A DNA stretch of 37,814 nt from JALONO01 sp038209965. Lineage in GTDB: Bacteria; Bacteroidota; Bacteroidia; Cytophagales; Thermoflexibacteraceae. The position numbers were made by a program, and so were the translations under genes. Shown in pieces: positions 1 to 8,045 of this stretch. The stretch covers positions 1-37,814 of the forward strand of contig JBBQXF010000042.1 of assembly GCA_038209965.1 (NCBI GenBank), written 5' to 3'. The notes under the pieces are model-generated. The model did not search any database. It saw nothing but the letters and a program-made list of their open reading frames with translations, and was not told the origin of the DNA. Positions within the stretch are counted from its first letter, which is position 1. Every line of letters starts with the position of its first letter.

Positions 1-926
1 CTATCAAAAAGCCTTGTCTTTGTTTTTAGCGTTGAGGTTAGAAGAAGCCCTTGAGGTTTTGGAAGAAACAAGCCATCAAAAACACTTAGAAAAAACGGCA
101 CAAGAACACAAAAATTTGGGACAACAAGCTATGCTGAAAGCAAATATTTATGAAGTGCAAAACAATTCTAAAGAGAAAAACAAGGCTTATGAACAAGCAA
201 CTCAACACTTGCAAATTACTATAATAGCAAATCCAGAAGACCACGAGGCTTGGTTTGGGATATGTGTATCATAATTTACAAAATTACGATAAAGCGATAG
301 AATCTTATCAAAAGGCAATAGCATTCAAACCAGATTACCACGAGGCTTGGAATAATTTGGGAATTGCGTACTGTAATTTACAAAATTACGAGAAAGCTAT
401 AGAATCTTATCAAAAGGCAATAGCATTCAAACCAGATAAACACGAGGCTTGGAATAATTTGGGAAATGTGTATGCTGCTTTACAAAATTACGAGAAAGCT
501 ATAGAATCTTTTCTAAAGGCAATAGCCATCAAACCAGATAACCACGGGGCTTGGAATAATTTGGGAATTGCGTATGCTGCTTTACAAAATTACGAGAAAG
601 CTATAGACTCTTATCTAAAGGCAACAGAAATCAAACCAGATGACCACGAGGCTTGGTATAATTTGGGAATTGCGTATAAGAATTTACAAAATTACGAGAA
701 AGCAAAAGGAGTTTTCGAGAAAATTACACAAGAAAATCCAAGACATGAAAGTGCCTACTTCAACCTTGCCTGCACCTATAGTTTAGAAAAAAATAAAGAA
801 AAAGCATTGCTATACCTCCAAAAAGCCATAGAACTTAATCCGAATGAATGGAAAGAAAACGCCCGAAAAGACACAGACTTTGAATGGCTTTGGGAAGATG
901 CAGACTTCTTAAAACTCTTCAATTAA
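1..926 (+). pseudogene. TPR-repeat protein, 5'-truncated by window edge and frameshifted
   Basis: The reading frame is open at the left edge (codons from base 2) and runs to a stop at 272-274. A second frame picks up at 255 and runs to 926. The second part is built of 34-residue tetratricopeptide repeats of the type NLQNYEKAIESYQKAI followed by a Lys-Pro-Asp and His-Glu-Ala-Trp segment, and ends in an acidic, Trp-rich tail. The DNA repeats are 102 bp: gcttgg starts at 345, 447, 549 and 651, but the copy before them starts at 248, only 97 bp away. Five bases (aataa in the other copies) are missing after 253, which explains the frame change. The gene is A+T-rich compared with its neighbours. 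TPR proteins of this kind are protein-interaction scaffolds; no enzymatic function is visible. It may be a true pseudogene, a phase-variable gene or an assembly error; an internal start at 255 (TTG) could still make the C-terminal half. Confidence 0.8.
245..660 (+). repeat. 102-bp tandem DNA repeats encoding TPR units
   Basis: Near-identical 102-bp units (34 codons) carry the shared words cacgaggcttgg, aataatttggga and caaaattacgagaaag. Anchors at 345, 447, 549 and 651 are exactly 102 bp apart and the first interval (248 to 345) is 97. Such close DNA identity suggests recent unit duplication and makes the tract prone to slippage. Confidence 0.85.
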
Positions 927-961
927 AATAAAACTAAAAACCTATGAAACTCCACTCCCCT

Positions 962-1010
962 CGCCGTTGTCCGTGTCTCACTGACGACCGCACGGACACG
1001 GACGACGGCG
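962..1010. repeat. Inverted repeat (15-bp arms, 19-nt loop) between convergent genes
   Basis: Bases 962-976 (cgccgttgtccgtgt) pair with 996-1010 (acacggacgacggcg) over 15 positions with a single G-T wobble. The element lies between the end of the TPR gene (926) and the end of aroQ (1080, minus strand), directly before a 12-bp tandem array. It could act as a bidirectional terminator, although no U-tract follows, or be one copy of a dispersed intergenic repeat. Confidence 0.7.
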
Positions 1011-1070
1011 TGTGCAACGGCGTGTGCAACGGCGCGTGCAACGGCGCGTGCAACGGCGCGTGCAACGGCG
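1011..1070. repeat. Five tandem copies of a 12-bp unit (tgcaacggcg core)
   Basis: The units start at 1011, 1023, 1035, 1047 and 1059; the first two begin tg and the last three cg, and the remaining ten bases (tgcaacggcg) are identical. The array abuts the hairpin at 962-1010. A plus-strand frame across it would encode a Cys-Asn-Gly-Ala/Val repeat, but there is no credible gene context, so I treat it as non-coding. Confidence 0.85.
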
Positions 1071-1079
1071 CCACTTTAT

Positions 1080-1511
1080 TTATGGCCCGGCCCGGCAGGA
1101 CAGATGGTCCACGGCCAGCCGATAACTTTCCAAGCCAAAACCAACGATGATCCCCGCGCAGTATTGGCTCAGGTAACTATGGTGCCGAAATGCCTCGCGG
1201 GCGTGGACGTTGGAAATGTGCACCTCAACCACCGGCGCGGCAATGGCCGCAATGGCATCGCCAAGGGCGATGGAGGTGTGGGTGTAGCCGCCAGCATTGA
1301 GCACTATCCCATCAAAGGCAAACCCTACTTCGTGAATTTTATTGATCAGTTCGCCCTCTATGTTGGACTGAAAATAGGTGAGGGTGACCTGGGGGAATAA
1401 ATTTTTCAACTCAAGGAAGTAATCGTCAAATCCGCGAGCGCCGTAGATCCCGGGTTCCCGCTTGCCCAACAAATTTAGGTTGGGGCCATTAATGATGATC
1501 AAGTTTTTCAT
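1080..1511 (-). CDS. aroQ: 3-dehydroquinate dehydratase, type II
   Basis: The 143-residue product matches the type II dehydroquinase family, which converts 3-dehydroquinate to 3-dehydroshikimate in the shikimate pathway in the cytoplasm. The N-terminal GPNLNLLGKREPGIYG block carries the catalytic loop Arg and Tyr. LNAGGYTHTSIALGDAI and VEVHISNVHAREAFRHHS carry the substrate-binding and catalytic His segments, and GFGLESYRLA is the usual C-terminal block. The ATG at 1509-1511 places the conserved start right at MKNLIIINGPN; an upstream in-frame start at 1535 would add eight unconserved residues. The gene stands alone, convergent with the TPR gene. Family length is about 140-150 residues, so it is complete. 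Confidence 0.95.
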   Translation of the reverse strand: MKNLIIINGPNLNLLGKREPGIYGARGFDDYFLELKNLFPQVTLTYFQSNIEGELINKIHEVGFAFDGIVLNAGGYTHTSIALGDAIAAIAAPVVEVHISNVHAREAFRHHSYLSQYCAGIIVGFGLESYRLAVDHLSCRAGP

Positions 1512-1532
1512 GCGCACTTCGGAGTTTGCCCA

Positions 1533-1540
1533 CAAAAGTA
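1533..1540 (-). promoter_or_regulatory. Candidate -7 promoter element for aroQ
   Basis: On the minus strand this reads TACTTTTG, an exact match to TAnnTTTG, 22 bp before the aroQ ATG. I found no clear -33 TTG at the expected distance. Confidence 0.5.
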
Positions 1541-1574
1541 GGCGGTTAACCCCACTTTAAATAGGGTTGGCTCA

Positions 1575-1755
1575 TTGGCGCAAAATCCAGCCAGTCCCAT
1601 GTATGGGTACGCAGGTGCGCCAGCGGGTGGCGGTGCCCGGTTGCGCCCGGCTAGCCAGCCGGAATCCGGGCCTATGCTGACCAAACCCAAGGGCGGGGAG
1701 CCGCCGCCAGCCGGAGGGCGGGCGATCAACCGCCGGCTTTGCCGATTGGGGCATG
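1575..1755. repeat. G+C-rich palindrome-containing intergenic block (REP-like)
   Basis: The 433-bp gap between aroQ and the next gene contains this strongly G+C-rich stretch with nested inverted repeats. ccggct (1647-1652) pairs with agccgg (1657-1662) inside gcccgg (1635-1640) and ccgggc (1666-1671). Further on, agccgg (1709-1714) pairs with ccggct (1733-1738). Open frames exist on both strands but none resembles a protein. The words ggctagcc and agccggaa recur in the palindrome at 22232-22279. Confidence 0.5.
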
Positions 1756-1834
1756 GCTGGGGCGCAAAAAAATCAGGATTGCGCGAAAATGCGTTTGGCA
1801 CCACTGCTGGCAAGCAAAAAACTGAAGGGAAGGC

Positions 1835-1842
1835 TAACTTTG
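1835..1842 (+). promoter_or_regulatory. Candidate -7 element for the outer-membrane protein gene
   Basis: TAACTTTG matches TAnnTTTG about 100 bp before the ATG at 1945. No clear -33 box is visible, so support is modest. Confidence 0.35.
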
Positions 1843-1944
1843 CGCAGGGCAAATGAAAAAATGATTGAAACATCGCAACATTTCTTTGATAAAGGCACTT
1901 TTTTTGTTGGACAAAAAGGAGATGCCTACTTTCTCGAGAAAGCC

Positions 1945-3039
1945 ATGAACAAAAATAAGCTACTTTTTCTTTCCCTAACGTTGACATTGGTATTGGGATT
2001 GACCAGCCAAACGGCTAGTGCCCAGTTATTTGAACGCCGGGAAAACCCAAAATTCAAGCAGAACCCGAAGCACAAGTGGTCGTGGTTCAACCGAAAAAAG
2101 TATTGGAGCGTTGGCATCGGGCTGAACGCCATGAACTATTTTGGGGACATCACCCCCCAGCCAGACTTTACCAGCTTGGAACTGGGCTACACCCGGCCCA
2201 ATATAAGTTTGTTCGCCGTACAACGACTTTTCCCCGGTGTCTCGGTCCGCTACCAGTTTTCTTGGGGCCGGATCAAGGGGAGCGATATGGCTTCGGCCAG
2301 CCCAGACGGACGGCGATGGGAAGAATTCAACCAGTTCCGCTACATCCGCAATGCAAGTTTCCGCAGTGATATTATGGAACTCGGTGTGGTGGGGATGTTT
2401 GACCTCGTCAAAAACCGGGGCGTGTTTTATCAGCGGCCCAAGAAAGTAGTACCCTATTTAGTGGCCGGGGTCACGTTCTTCCGCCACAACCCCAAAGCGC
2501 TCAACCCCTTGGTGGAAGGTGACGAATGGGTGGCCCTTCAGCCGCTGGGCACCGAGGGCCAGGGCCGTGAAGGCTACAAGCCCCGCTATTCCCGCTGGCA
2601 ATTCGCCCTGCCGCTGGGCGTGGGCCTGCGCTACAAGATCAGCCAGCGCTGGGACATTGCATTTGACATCACCTACCGCTATACCTTGACCGATTACTTG
2701 GATGATGTGAGCGGGAAGTACGCCGATCCGGGTATTTTTGCCGACGATAATTTGGCCCGCGCCATGCACGATCGCACCCGGGAAGGTGGCTATCAGCGCC
2801 TGATCGACGGTGGGGTCACTTACCTGCCCCCGCTGGAAGGCTACCTGAGCCCCACCGATGGCAATGTTTACGTCACTTACCTCGGTTTTGGCAATGATGC
2901 CAACATCGACAACATCCGGGGCAACAGCCGGGATCGCGATGTGCTGATCATGACCGGGCTGCACCTGTCCTATATCATTCCCGGCCAAGTGCGCTGCCCC
3001 GAACCTTTCAAACGCAAGTTTCGGCGCCACCGGTTGTAA
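1945..3039 (+). CDS. Outer-membrane beta-barrel protein, DUF6089-like
   Basis: The 364-residue product starts with a signal peptide (MNKNKLLFLSLTLTLVLGL, cleaved after ASA-Q). It continues with alternating amphipathic strands such as YWSVGIGLNAMNYFGDI, ISLFAVQRLFPGVSVRYQF and PYLVAGVTFFRHNP. That arrangement, with NYFGDI near the start and LSYIIPGQVRCP at the end, is what I recall for DUF6089-type barrels of Bacteroidota. The function is unknown; an envelope location is inferred. The ATG at 1945 is chosen because it places the signal peptide at the N-terminus; the frame is open upstream to 1753 but that extension has no signal peptide. It is followed by a shorter paralogue at 3146 that shares the VRCP ending. 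Confidence 0.8.
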   Translation: MNKNKLLFLSLTLTLVLGLTSQTASAQLFERRENPKFKQNPKHKWSWFNRKKYWSVGIGLNAMNYFGDITPQPDFTSLELGYTRPNISLFAVQRLFPGVSVRYQFSWGRIKGSDMASASPDGRRWEEFNQFRYIRNASFRSDIMELGVVGMFDLVKNRGVFYQRPKKVVPYLVAGVTFFRHNPKALNPLVEGDEWVALQPLGTEGQGREGYKPRYSRWQFALPLGVGLRYKISQRWDIAFDITYRYTLTDYLDDVSGKYADPGIFADDNLARAMHDRTREGGYQRLIDGGVTYLPPLEGYLSPTDGNVYVTYLGFGNDANIDNIRGNSRDRDVLIMTGLHLSYIIPGQVRCPEPFKRKFRRHRL

Positions 3040-3080
3040 AATCACCAATGATCAGTTCAACTTTTTCACCTAACACCTCT

Positions 3081-3136
3081 TTATTTGTGGAACAATTTTA
3101 GCGTAGTTCACACTCACTTAACTTTTCCACAAATAA
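3081..3136. repeat. 12-bp perfect inverted repeat just before the second barrel gene
   Basis: ttatttgtggaa (3081-3092) is the exact reverse complement of ttccacaaataa (3125-3136), with 32 bp between. The right arm ends 9 bp before the ATG at 3146, so it covers the place where a ribosome-binding site would be. It may be an operator or an mRNA hairpin that limits translation or readthrough from the upstream barrel gene. Confidence 0.65.
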
Positions 3137-3145
3137 TTGTTGCCA

Positions 3146-3880
3146 ATGTTTTTGAAGATTGATCGAATAAAAGGGGGACTGTGCCAAAAATTGACCCCTG
3201 TTCTTTTTGCGTTATTGTTTCTGGGCACACCAATTTGGGCCCAAAAGTATGAGTTTGGCCTTGGGCTGGGCATGGCAAGCTACAAGGGCGACCTGTCCCC
3301 CAATTTTCGCCTCCGCAACAACCGCGCGGGGATACAGGGTTTCTTCCGCTATAACCTCAGTCCCTACTTGAGTTTACGGGCCAATTTGCTCTGGACGGGC
3401 ATTGGGGCCAGGGACAGCATTGTGCTCAAGGATGCGTTTCAACTGCAACGCAATTTCTATTTCAAAGGAAATATCCGCGAGTTGGCCGCCACTTTTGAGT
3501 ACAACTTTTTTAAGTTCCGGGGCAACCGCCTCAAAAGATCCGAGCGGTTTTGCCCGTTCTTTTTTGCCGGCATTGCGGTGAGCAATTTCACCGTCCGCAA
3601 CAATTACCTGCCCCAAGACGATGATCGGTTTACCAGCACCCAGTTGGTGCTCCCTTTCGGCATCGGGGTCAAAACCGCGATCGCCCCCAAGCTGAACCTG
3701 ACGGTGGAATTCGGGGCCCGAAAAATGTTTTCGGATCGCTTGGACGGGATTGCGAATGTGCCCGAAGATCCCAAATTTCGCCGGGTCAATGCCAATGTCA
3801 ACGATATGTATTATTTTGCGGGGTTTTCGCTCAGTTACGTGATAAATGGCGTGCGCTGTCCCGATGTTTACAACGATTAG
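3146..3880 (+). CDS. Outer-membrane beta-barrel protein, DUF6089-like (paralogue)
   Basis: The 244-residue product has a signal peptide ending in TPIWA-Q and barrel strands beginning YEFGLGLGMASYKGDLSP. The later segments LRANLLWTGIGARDS, FCPFFFAGIAVSNF and LNLTVEFGARKMF and the ending FSLSYVINGVRCPDVYND mirror the preceding gene. The ATG at 3146 is preferred over TTG codons at 3137 and 3140. The function is unknown. The family is common in Bacteroidota and presumably sits in the outer membrane. The shared Gly-Asp motif after the first strand and the shared VRCP near the C-terminus suggest that the two genes arose by duplication. Confidence 0.8.
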   Translation: MFLKIDRIKGGLCQKLTPVLFALLFLGTPIWAQKYEFGLGLGMASYKGDLSPNFRLRNNRAGIQGFFRYNLSPYLSLRANLLWTGIGARDSIVLKDAFQLQRNFYFKGNIRELAATFEYNFFKFRGNRLKRSERFCPFFFAGIAVSNFTVRNNYLPQDDDRFTSTQLVLPFGIGVKTAIAPKLNLTVEFGARKMFSDRLDGIANVPEDPKFRRVNANVNDMYYFAGFSLSYVINGVRCPDVYND

Positions 3881-3948
3881 TTGGCCGAAGCGACCACTTG
3901 TGTGCGCCCCTATCAACCTTGTTCCGGCCAATACTGTCCGCATGCTGT

Positions 3949-4902
3949 ATGGAAAATTTTGGTGTCATCGTTATTGTTTCTAAGAACGACCTCTTGTTCG
4001 CCAAAGGTTGTTGCGCGAGTATCCACTATTTTATGCCGGGAGTTCCCATTTGCCTGCTGGTGGACGGTGATTTTTCGCTGGAAGGACTGGAGACAGCCTA
4101 CGGGGCCAAAGTGCTGAGGCGTAAAGATGTCAAAAATGATTTCCTGCGCAAAGAAAGCTATGGCTGGGGCATCACCCGCATGATCGCGTTTTGGGAAAGT
4201 CCCTTTGAGTATTTTCTCCTCATTGATGCTGACACCAACCTCTGGGGCGACCTGCGCCAGCACGCCAGTTTCGAGGCGCACGACCTGCTCATCGACCACC
4301 CCAATTACGGTTACTCAGACGCGGATCTTGAACTCTACTTTTTTGATAAAAAAATGATGCGGGAGCATTTCCCCCATTTTGACATTTACCACCATCCTTA
4401 TGTGTGCCCGGCCGTGCTCATGAGCCGTCGGTTGGTGTTTGACTTGGAGGAGTACAAAACACTGCTCCGCTTTACCAAACAGCACCCCGATAAGTTCAAG
4501 TGTGGCGACATGGGTTTTATCAACTACTTGTTTTTCAATGGCCAAGCCCAGGGCAAGTTTCGGCTCGGGGCCAGCGATTTTCAATACTTGGTGTGCGATT
4601 ATCAACCCGGGGAAACCCAGCAAGATTTTGCCTTGGTGGACGGTTTGCCGGCGGTGAAACTTCCACCAACCGTCATGCACTGGACCGGCACGGCCAAGCC
4701 CACCTACCACAATCCATTTGGTTATTACACTTCGCCGATGGTCTTTTTCCGGGAACAGTTCTACCGTGATACCACGCAGTTGAATCCCATCCAGATCGCC
4801 CAAAAAATCCAACAAGAAGACAAAGCGTGGGAAACGCGGGTCAAATGGAGCAATTACCGGAAAGTAATCCTCCAAAAAATCAACCGCTTAACCAGCATTT
4901 AG
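3949..4902 (+). CDS. Glycosyltransferase, GT-A-like fold
   Basis: The 317-residue cytoplasmic protein opens with a Rossmann-like strand (GVIVIVSKNDLLF). It has a DxD-type motif in LLIDADTNLWGDL, the metal/nucleotide-sugar binding signature of GT-A glycosyltransferases, and a later CGDMGFINYLFF segment plus HWTG, which often closes the donor site. I cannot assign donor or acceptor. The ATG at 3949 begins directly before the first beta strand; an ATG-less extension to 3898 is unlikely. The next gene, a polytopic membrane protein, starts 4 bp after the stop, so the two are probably co-transcribed and may act together on a surface glycan. Confidence 0.75.
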   Translation: MENFGVIVIVSKNDLLFAKGCCASIHYFMPGVPICLLVDGDFSLEGLETAYGAKVLRRKDVKNDFLRKESYGWGITRMIAFWESPFEYFLLIDADTNLWGDLRQHASFEAHDLLIDHPNYGYSDADLELYFFDKKMMREHFPHFDIYHHPYVCPAVLMSRRLVFDLEEYKTLLRFTKQHPDKFKCGDMGFINYLFFNGQAQGKFRLGASDFQYLVCDYQPGETQQDFALVDGLPAVKLPPTVMHWTGTAKPTYHNPFGYYTSPMVFFREQFYRDTTQLNPIQIAQKIQQEDKAWETRVKWSNYRKVILQKINRLTSI

Positions 4903-4906
4903 CCAG

Positions 4907-6232
4907 TTGTACGTTGCCCTCAACCTGATCTTCTTGGCAATTTTGATCCTCCTGTTTCGCCATTGGGCCAACGGGCAGCCACTTGCCAAGTACCTATTGC
5001 CTGCCCTGGCCGTAAAACTGGTGGCTGGGGTTGCCATCGGTATTCTCTATCAATATTATTACCAAGGCGGCGACACCCTCTTTTTGTTTGAACAAAGTGG
5101 GCACTTGGCGGGCTTGCTCCGCAATTCGCCGCGGGCTTTCTGGTTCTTTCCCCACGAAACCCAGTTCAAGGATTTGTACTACTTCGGGGTTTTCAAGGAC
5201 TTAAATCCCCGGGTGCTTTTTTTTGGCAAGTTCACGGCCATTTTTCACCTGCTCACCGGAGGTAATTATTGGCTGATCGGGGCCTATTATTCGCTTTTCT
5301 CATTGGTGGGGCTTTGGCTGTGTGCCAACCAGTTGGCCCACCGGTTCAAATCGGCCGCTCCCGCGCTGGCGTGGTCATTTTTCTTTTTTCCTTCCACTGC
5401 GCTGTGGTCTTCGGGCTTGCTCAAGGAAAGCCTGCTTTGGGGATTCTTGGGCACGGCCACCGCATTGGTGCTGCATCACTTGTACCGTGCGCCAGACAAG
5501 GCTCGGGCTGCACCCCTGCGCATCCTACATGCGGCTGGCCATTTGACTTTGTTTGCGGGGTGTTTGTATGGGCTTTTTCAACTGAAATACTACTATTTGG
5601 CGGCCTTGATCCCAAGTTTGGCCGCGCTAGTGATCGCTCGGGCGGTTCAACTTCGGGCCAAGGCACGCTGGGGGCCCACGCTGGTTTTCGTGGTCATGTT
5701 TACCGGTTTTTTGGGCATCGCCACCCAGTTGCACCCCAGTTTGCACCCCGAAAAGTTGGCGGTTTCATTGGTGAGAAACTATGAAGTAATGGCCGATGCC
5801 ACCGACATTGACAACTTGGTCTATTACTCCTTCGCCCCCAATCGCCTAAGTGTGGTACAAAACATGCCGAGGGCATGGTGGGCCGCCCTGTTTGTCCCCC
5901 TGCCTTGGGAAGCGGGAAGCAATCCCCTCAAAATGTTGGTCGGGTTGGAAAATCTGGGCTTGTTGTGCTTGGCCATTTATCAACTGTTCGGTTTGGCCCA
6001 AACAATCAAGGCCAAGCAACCAGTTTTTCCTCCTGGTACTTGGCCTTTGGCAATGGCGGGATTGGCTTACATTGCCCTGCTGGCTGTGATGCTAGCCTTG
6101 GCCACGGCCAACATCGGGACGCTGCTCCGCTATAAAAATGGGTTTATGCCCTTTTTTGTCGCTTTGCTGTTGCCCAAGCGTACCAGCCGTGGTTCGACGC
6201 GCTCCCAACTTGATTTTGGGGCTAGACTTTGA
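4907..6232 (+). CDS. Polytopic membrane protein, possible glycan-related transferase/polymerase
   Basis: The 441-residue protein has roughly ten hydrophobic segments, for instance LNLIFLAILILLF at the N-terminus, SLFSLVGLWLC in the middle and LALATANIGTLL near the end. There is a longer loop with YYYQGGDTLFLFEQSG and another containing LKESLLWG. The layout resembles membrane glycosyltransferases or O-antigen-related integral proteins, but I do not recognise the family. The only plausible start is TTG at 4907, because an in-frame stop lies at 4889-4891. It follows the GT-A glycosyltransferase by 4 bp. Its 3' end overlaps the 3' end of the convergent WD40-OmpA gene by 11 bp. Confidence 0.7.
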   Translation: MYVALNLIFLAILILLFRHWANGQPLAKYLLPALAVKLVAGVAIGILYQYYYQGGDTLFLFEQSGHLAGLLRNSPRAFWFFPHETQFKDLYYFGVFKDLNPRVLFFGKFTAIFHLLTGGNYWLIGAYYSLFSLVGLWLCANQLAHRFKSAAPALAWSFFFFPSTALWSSGLLKESLLWGFLGTATALVLHHLYRAPDKARAAPLRILHAAGHLTLFAGCLYGLFQLKYYYLAALIPSLAALVIARAVQLRAKARWGPTLVFVVMFTGFLGIATQLHPSLHPEKLAVSLVRNYEVMADATDIDNLVYYSFAPNRLSVVQNMPRAWWAALFVPLPWEAGSNPLKMLVGLENLGLLCLAIYQLFGLAQTIKAKQPVFPPGTWPLAMAGLAYIALLAVMLALATANIGTLLRYKNGFMPFFVALLLPKRTSRGSTRSQLDFGARL

Positions 6233-7763
6233 GTACTTTCATTTCAACGCGCCGGTTTTTTTGCCGGCCCGCTTCCGAGTTATTGGAAACGAGTGGGCTG
6301 CTACCACCAAAAGCCGCCGTTTTGATCCTGACTTCGCTGACTCCCCGCTGCATCAAAAAGTTCTTCACCGACACTACCCGCCGTTCAGACAGCGTTTGGT
6401 TCTTTTGGGGGTCGCCCACATTGTCGGTGTGCCCGGCCAACTCGATCTCAATGGTTGGATTTTCCTTCATGAACACCAATAGCTTGTCCATTTCATCGTA
6501 CGAATCTTTGCGGAGCACATAGCTGCTTTGTTCAAACAAGATGTTTTCCAATTGGATGGTCTTGCCCACTTCCACTTTCTCATTTTTAAATAGAATGCCC
6601 GTGCCGCCATTGCCGTTTTGGGGGTTGGGCTTGGGTTGGGGCTTGGGTTGCGGAACTGGGGGTTTGGGTTGTGGTTTGGGCTTGGGATCATTTTTGGCTA
6701 CCACTGGCTCTGGGTCTTTTGCCGGTTCGGTTTCCTTCAATCGCCAGATCTTGACCGTCCCATCATAACTCCCGGTGGCGATCAGGTTGTCGATGGGGCT
6801 AAACCGCGAAATGCGAACCGCCCCAGTGTGCCCGGCCAAAGTGGCAATGGTTTTGCCCGCTGCCACATCCCACACCTTCGTGCCGGCTCCGCCCGATCCC
6901 GCCATCCCGGTCACCATGTACCTGCCATCTTTATTGAAAGAGGTGGCACTGTAAGTCTCGTCGTTGGCTGCTTGAAAACTGTTGGTAATCTTGCCACTTT
7001 GGATGTTCCAGACCGTAACTTTGCCATCATAGCTCCACGTGGCCACGTGGCCGGGCTGGGGGCCGTTCACCACGTCGTTGAGGTGGTTGGCTTCGTAGCG
7101 AAAATACTTGGCCAATTGATCAGTTTGTAGGTCGATGAATTGCAGCAATTGGCCCACTGTAATGACCAAATACTTTTCATCGGTGGAAATAGTGCCCCCA
7201 GTGACGGTACTGTACCAACGACCGTCGTCATAATTGCAAGAAAAAATCATATCGGCCGGCTTGGACTTGCCATCAGGCTCGGGCTTGATTTCCCCCTTCA
7301 TCACGTAGCCATTGTCGCCGCTGAAATAGACAAAACGTTTGTCGGGCGAAAAGACCACGAAGGAAGCGGACATATAACTGGTGCCATTGGGATGGAGGTA
7401 AGGTTTATTGAAAAAAGTAGCCATATTTTTACCGCTACGCACTTCCCACACCCGCACCACGCCATCTTCGCCGGCACTGGCCAACAAACTACCATCCTTG
7501 CTAAAGGTTACCTCATAAATCGCTTTGGTATGACCCTTCAAGTTGCGGATCGCCTTATTGCTTTGCACGTCCCAGAGTAGTATCTGTCCATCGTGGCCGC
7601 TGCTGGCCAACAATTGCCCATCGGGGCTGAACCTGATATTTTGCACCTTGCCCGTATGGCCGGCCAATGTGGCCTGGAGGACGAACTGTGGCGGAGCTTG
7701 TTGGGCCAGCCCGGGCAGGGCCAAGCCCATAAATGTGATTGCTAAACAAAATAGATATCTCAT
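6222..7763 (-). CDS. WD40-repeat and OmpA-domain envelope protein
   Basis: The 513-residue product has a signal peptide (MRYLFCLAITFMGLALPGLA). WD40-type repeats follow (AGHTGKVQNIRFSPDGQLLA, KGHTKAIYEVTFSKDGSLLA, AGHTGAVRISRFSPIDNLIA). Next comes a Lys/Pro-rich linker near residues 360-390 and a C-terminal OmpA/MotB domain (ILFEQSSYVL, IELAGHTDNVGD, LSERRVVSVKNFL, NRRVEM). OmpA domains bind peptidoglycan, so the protein is probably periplasmic or outer-membrane associated and tethered to the cell wall, with the propeller as an interaction surface. The start at 7763 is chosen because the signal peptide begins there; the frame extends 39 codons further upstream without features. It is convergent with, and overlaps, the upstream membrane-protein gene. 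Confidence 0.88.
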   Translation of the reverse strand: MRYLFCLAITFMGLALPGLAQQAPPQFVLQATLAGHTGKVQNIRFSPDGQLLASSGHDGQILLWDVQSNKAIRNLKGHTKAIYEVTFSKDGSLLASAGEDGVVRVWEVRSGKNMATFFNKPYLHPNGTSYMSASFVVFSPDKRFVYFSGDNGYVMKGEIKPEPDGKSKPADMIFSCNYDDGRWYSTVTGGTISTDEKYLVITVGQLLQFIDLQTDQLAKYFRYEANHLNDVVNGPQPGHVATWSYDGKVTVWNIQSGKITNSFQAANDETYSATSFNKDGRYMVTGMAGSGGAGTKVWDVAAGKTIATLAGHTGAVRISRFSPIDNLIATGSYDGTVKIWRLKETEPAKDPEPVVAKNDPKPKPQPKPPVPQPKPQPKPNPQNGNGGTGILFKNEKVEVGKTIQLENILFEQSSYVLRKDSYDEMDKLLVFMKENPTIEIELAGHTDNVGDPQKNQTLSERRVVSVKNFLMQRGVSEVRIKTAAFGGSSPLVSNNSEAGRQKNRRVEMKVLKV

Positions 7764-8045
7764 TTCTATGGCTAAAAGTTTACACACAATAAACGTAAGT
7801 TTTCGGGGAAAGTTAAAGAAAATGCTGTGCCAGTTCATAAATATCCGATGCCAGATTTCAGTAACCCCCTGACTGGCCAAGACTTAAATATACCTACTTT
7901 AGCATAGTTTAACAAACCGCCAATGGCAACCTCCCCAATAAGACAATAAGTGCCCTCCAAGGTTGCCTAGCCAACTATAAATGAACAAAATATCGATTCT
8001 AGGTGTTAATTTGGAAAAAACCCTAGGAGGGGCTCGTCTTTAGAT

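Noticed and set aside
1011..1070. Short regular repeats as a possible CRISPR array
   Set aside because: The units are adjacent with no spacers, and no cas genes are present.
944..1150. Plus-strand open frame with Cys-Asn-Gly-Ala repeats across the 12-bp array
   Set aside because: The repeat is a by-product of a 12-bp non-coding array and the frame runs into the convergent aroQ gene; no start signals.
1508..1987. Minus-strand 159-codon frame, and plus-strand frames in 1572-1856
   Set aside because: They lie in a G+C-rich palindromic block where stop codons are scarce, and have no protein-like features.
2458..3048. Long minus-strand frame inside the first barrel gene
   Set aside because: It is the shadow of a codon-biased gene; the plus frame has a signal peptide and barrel strands.
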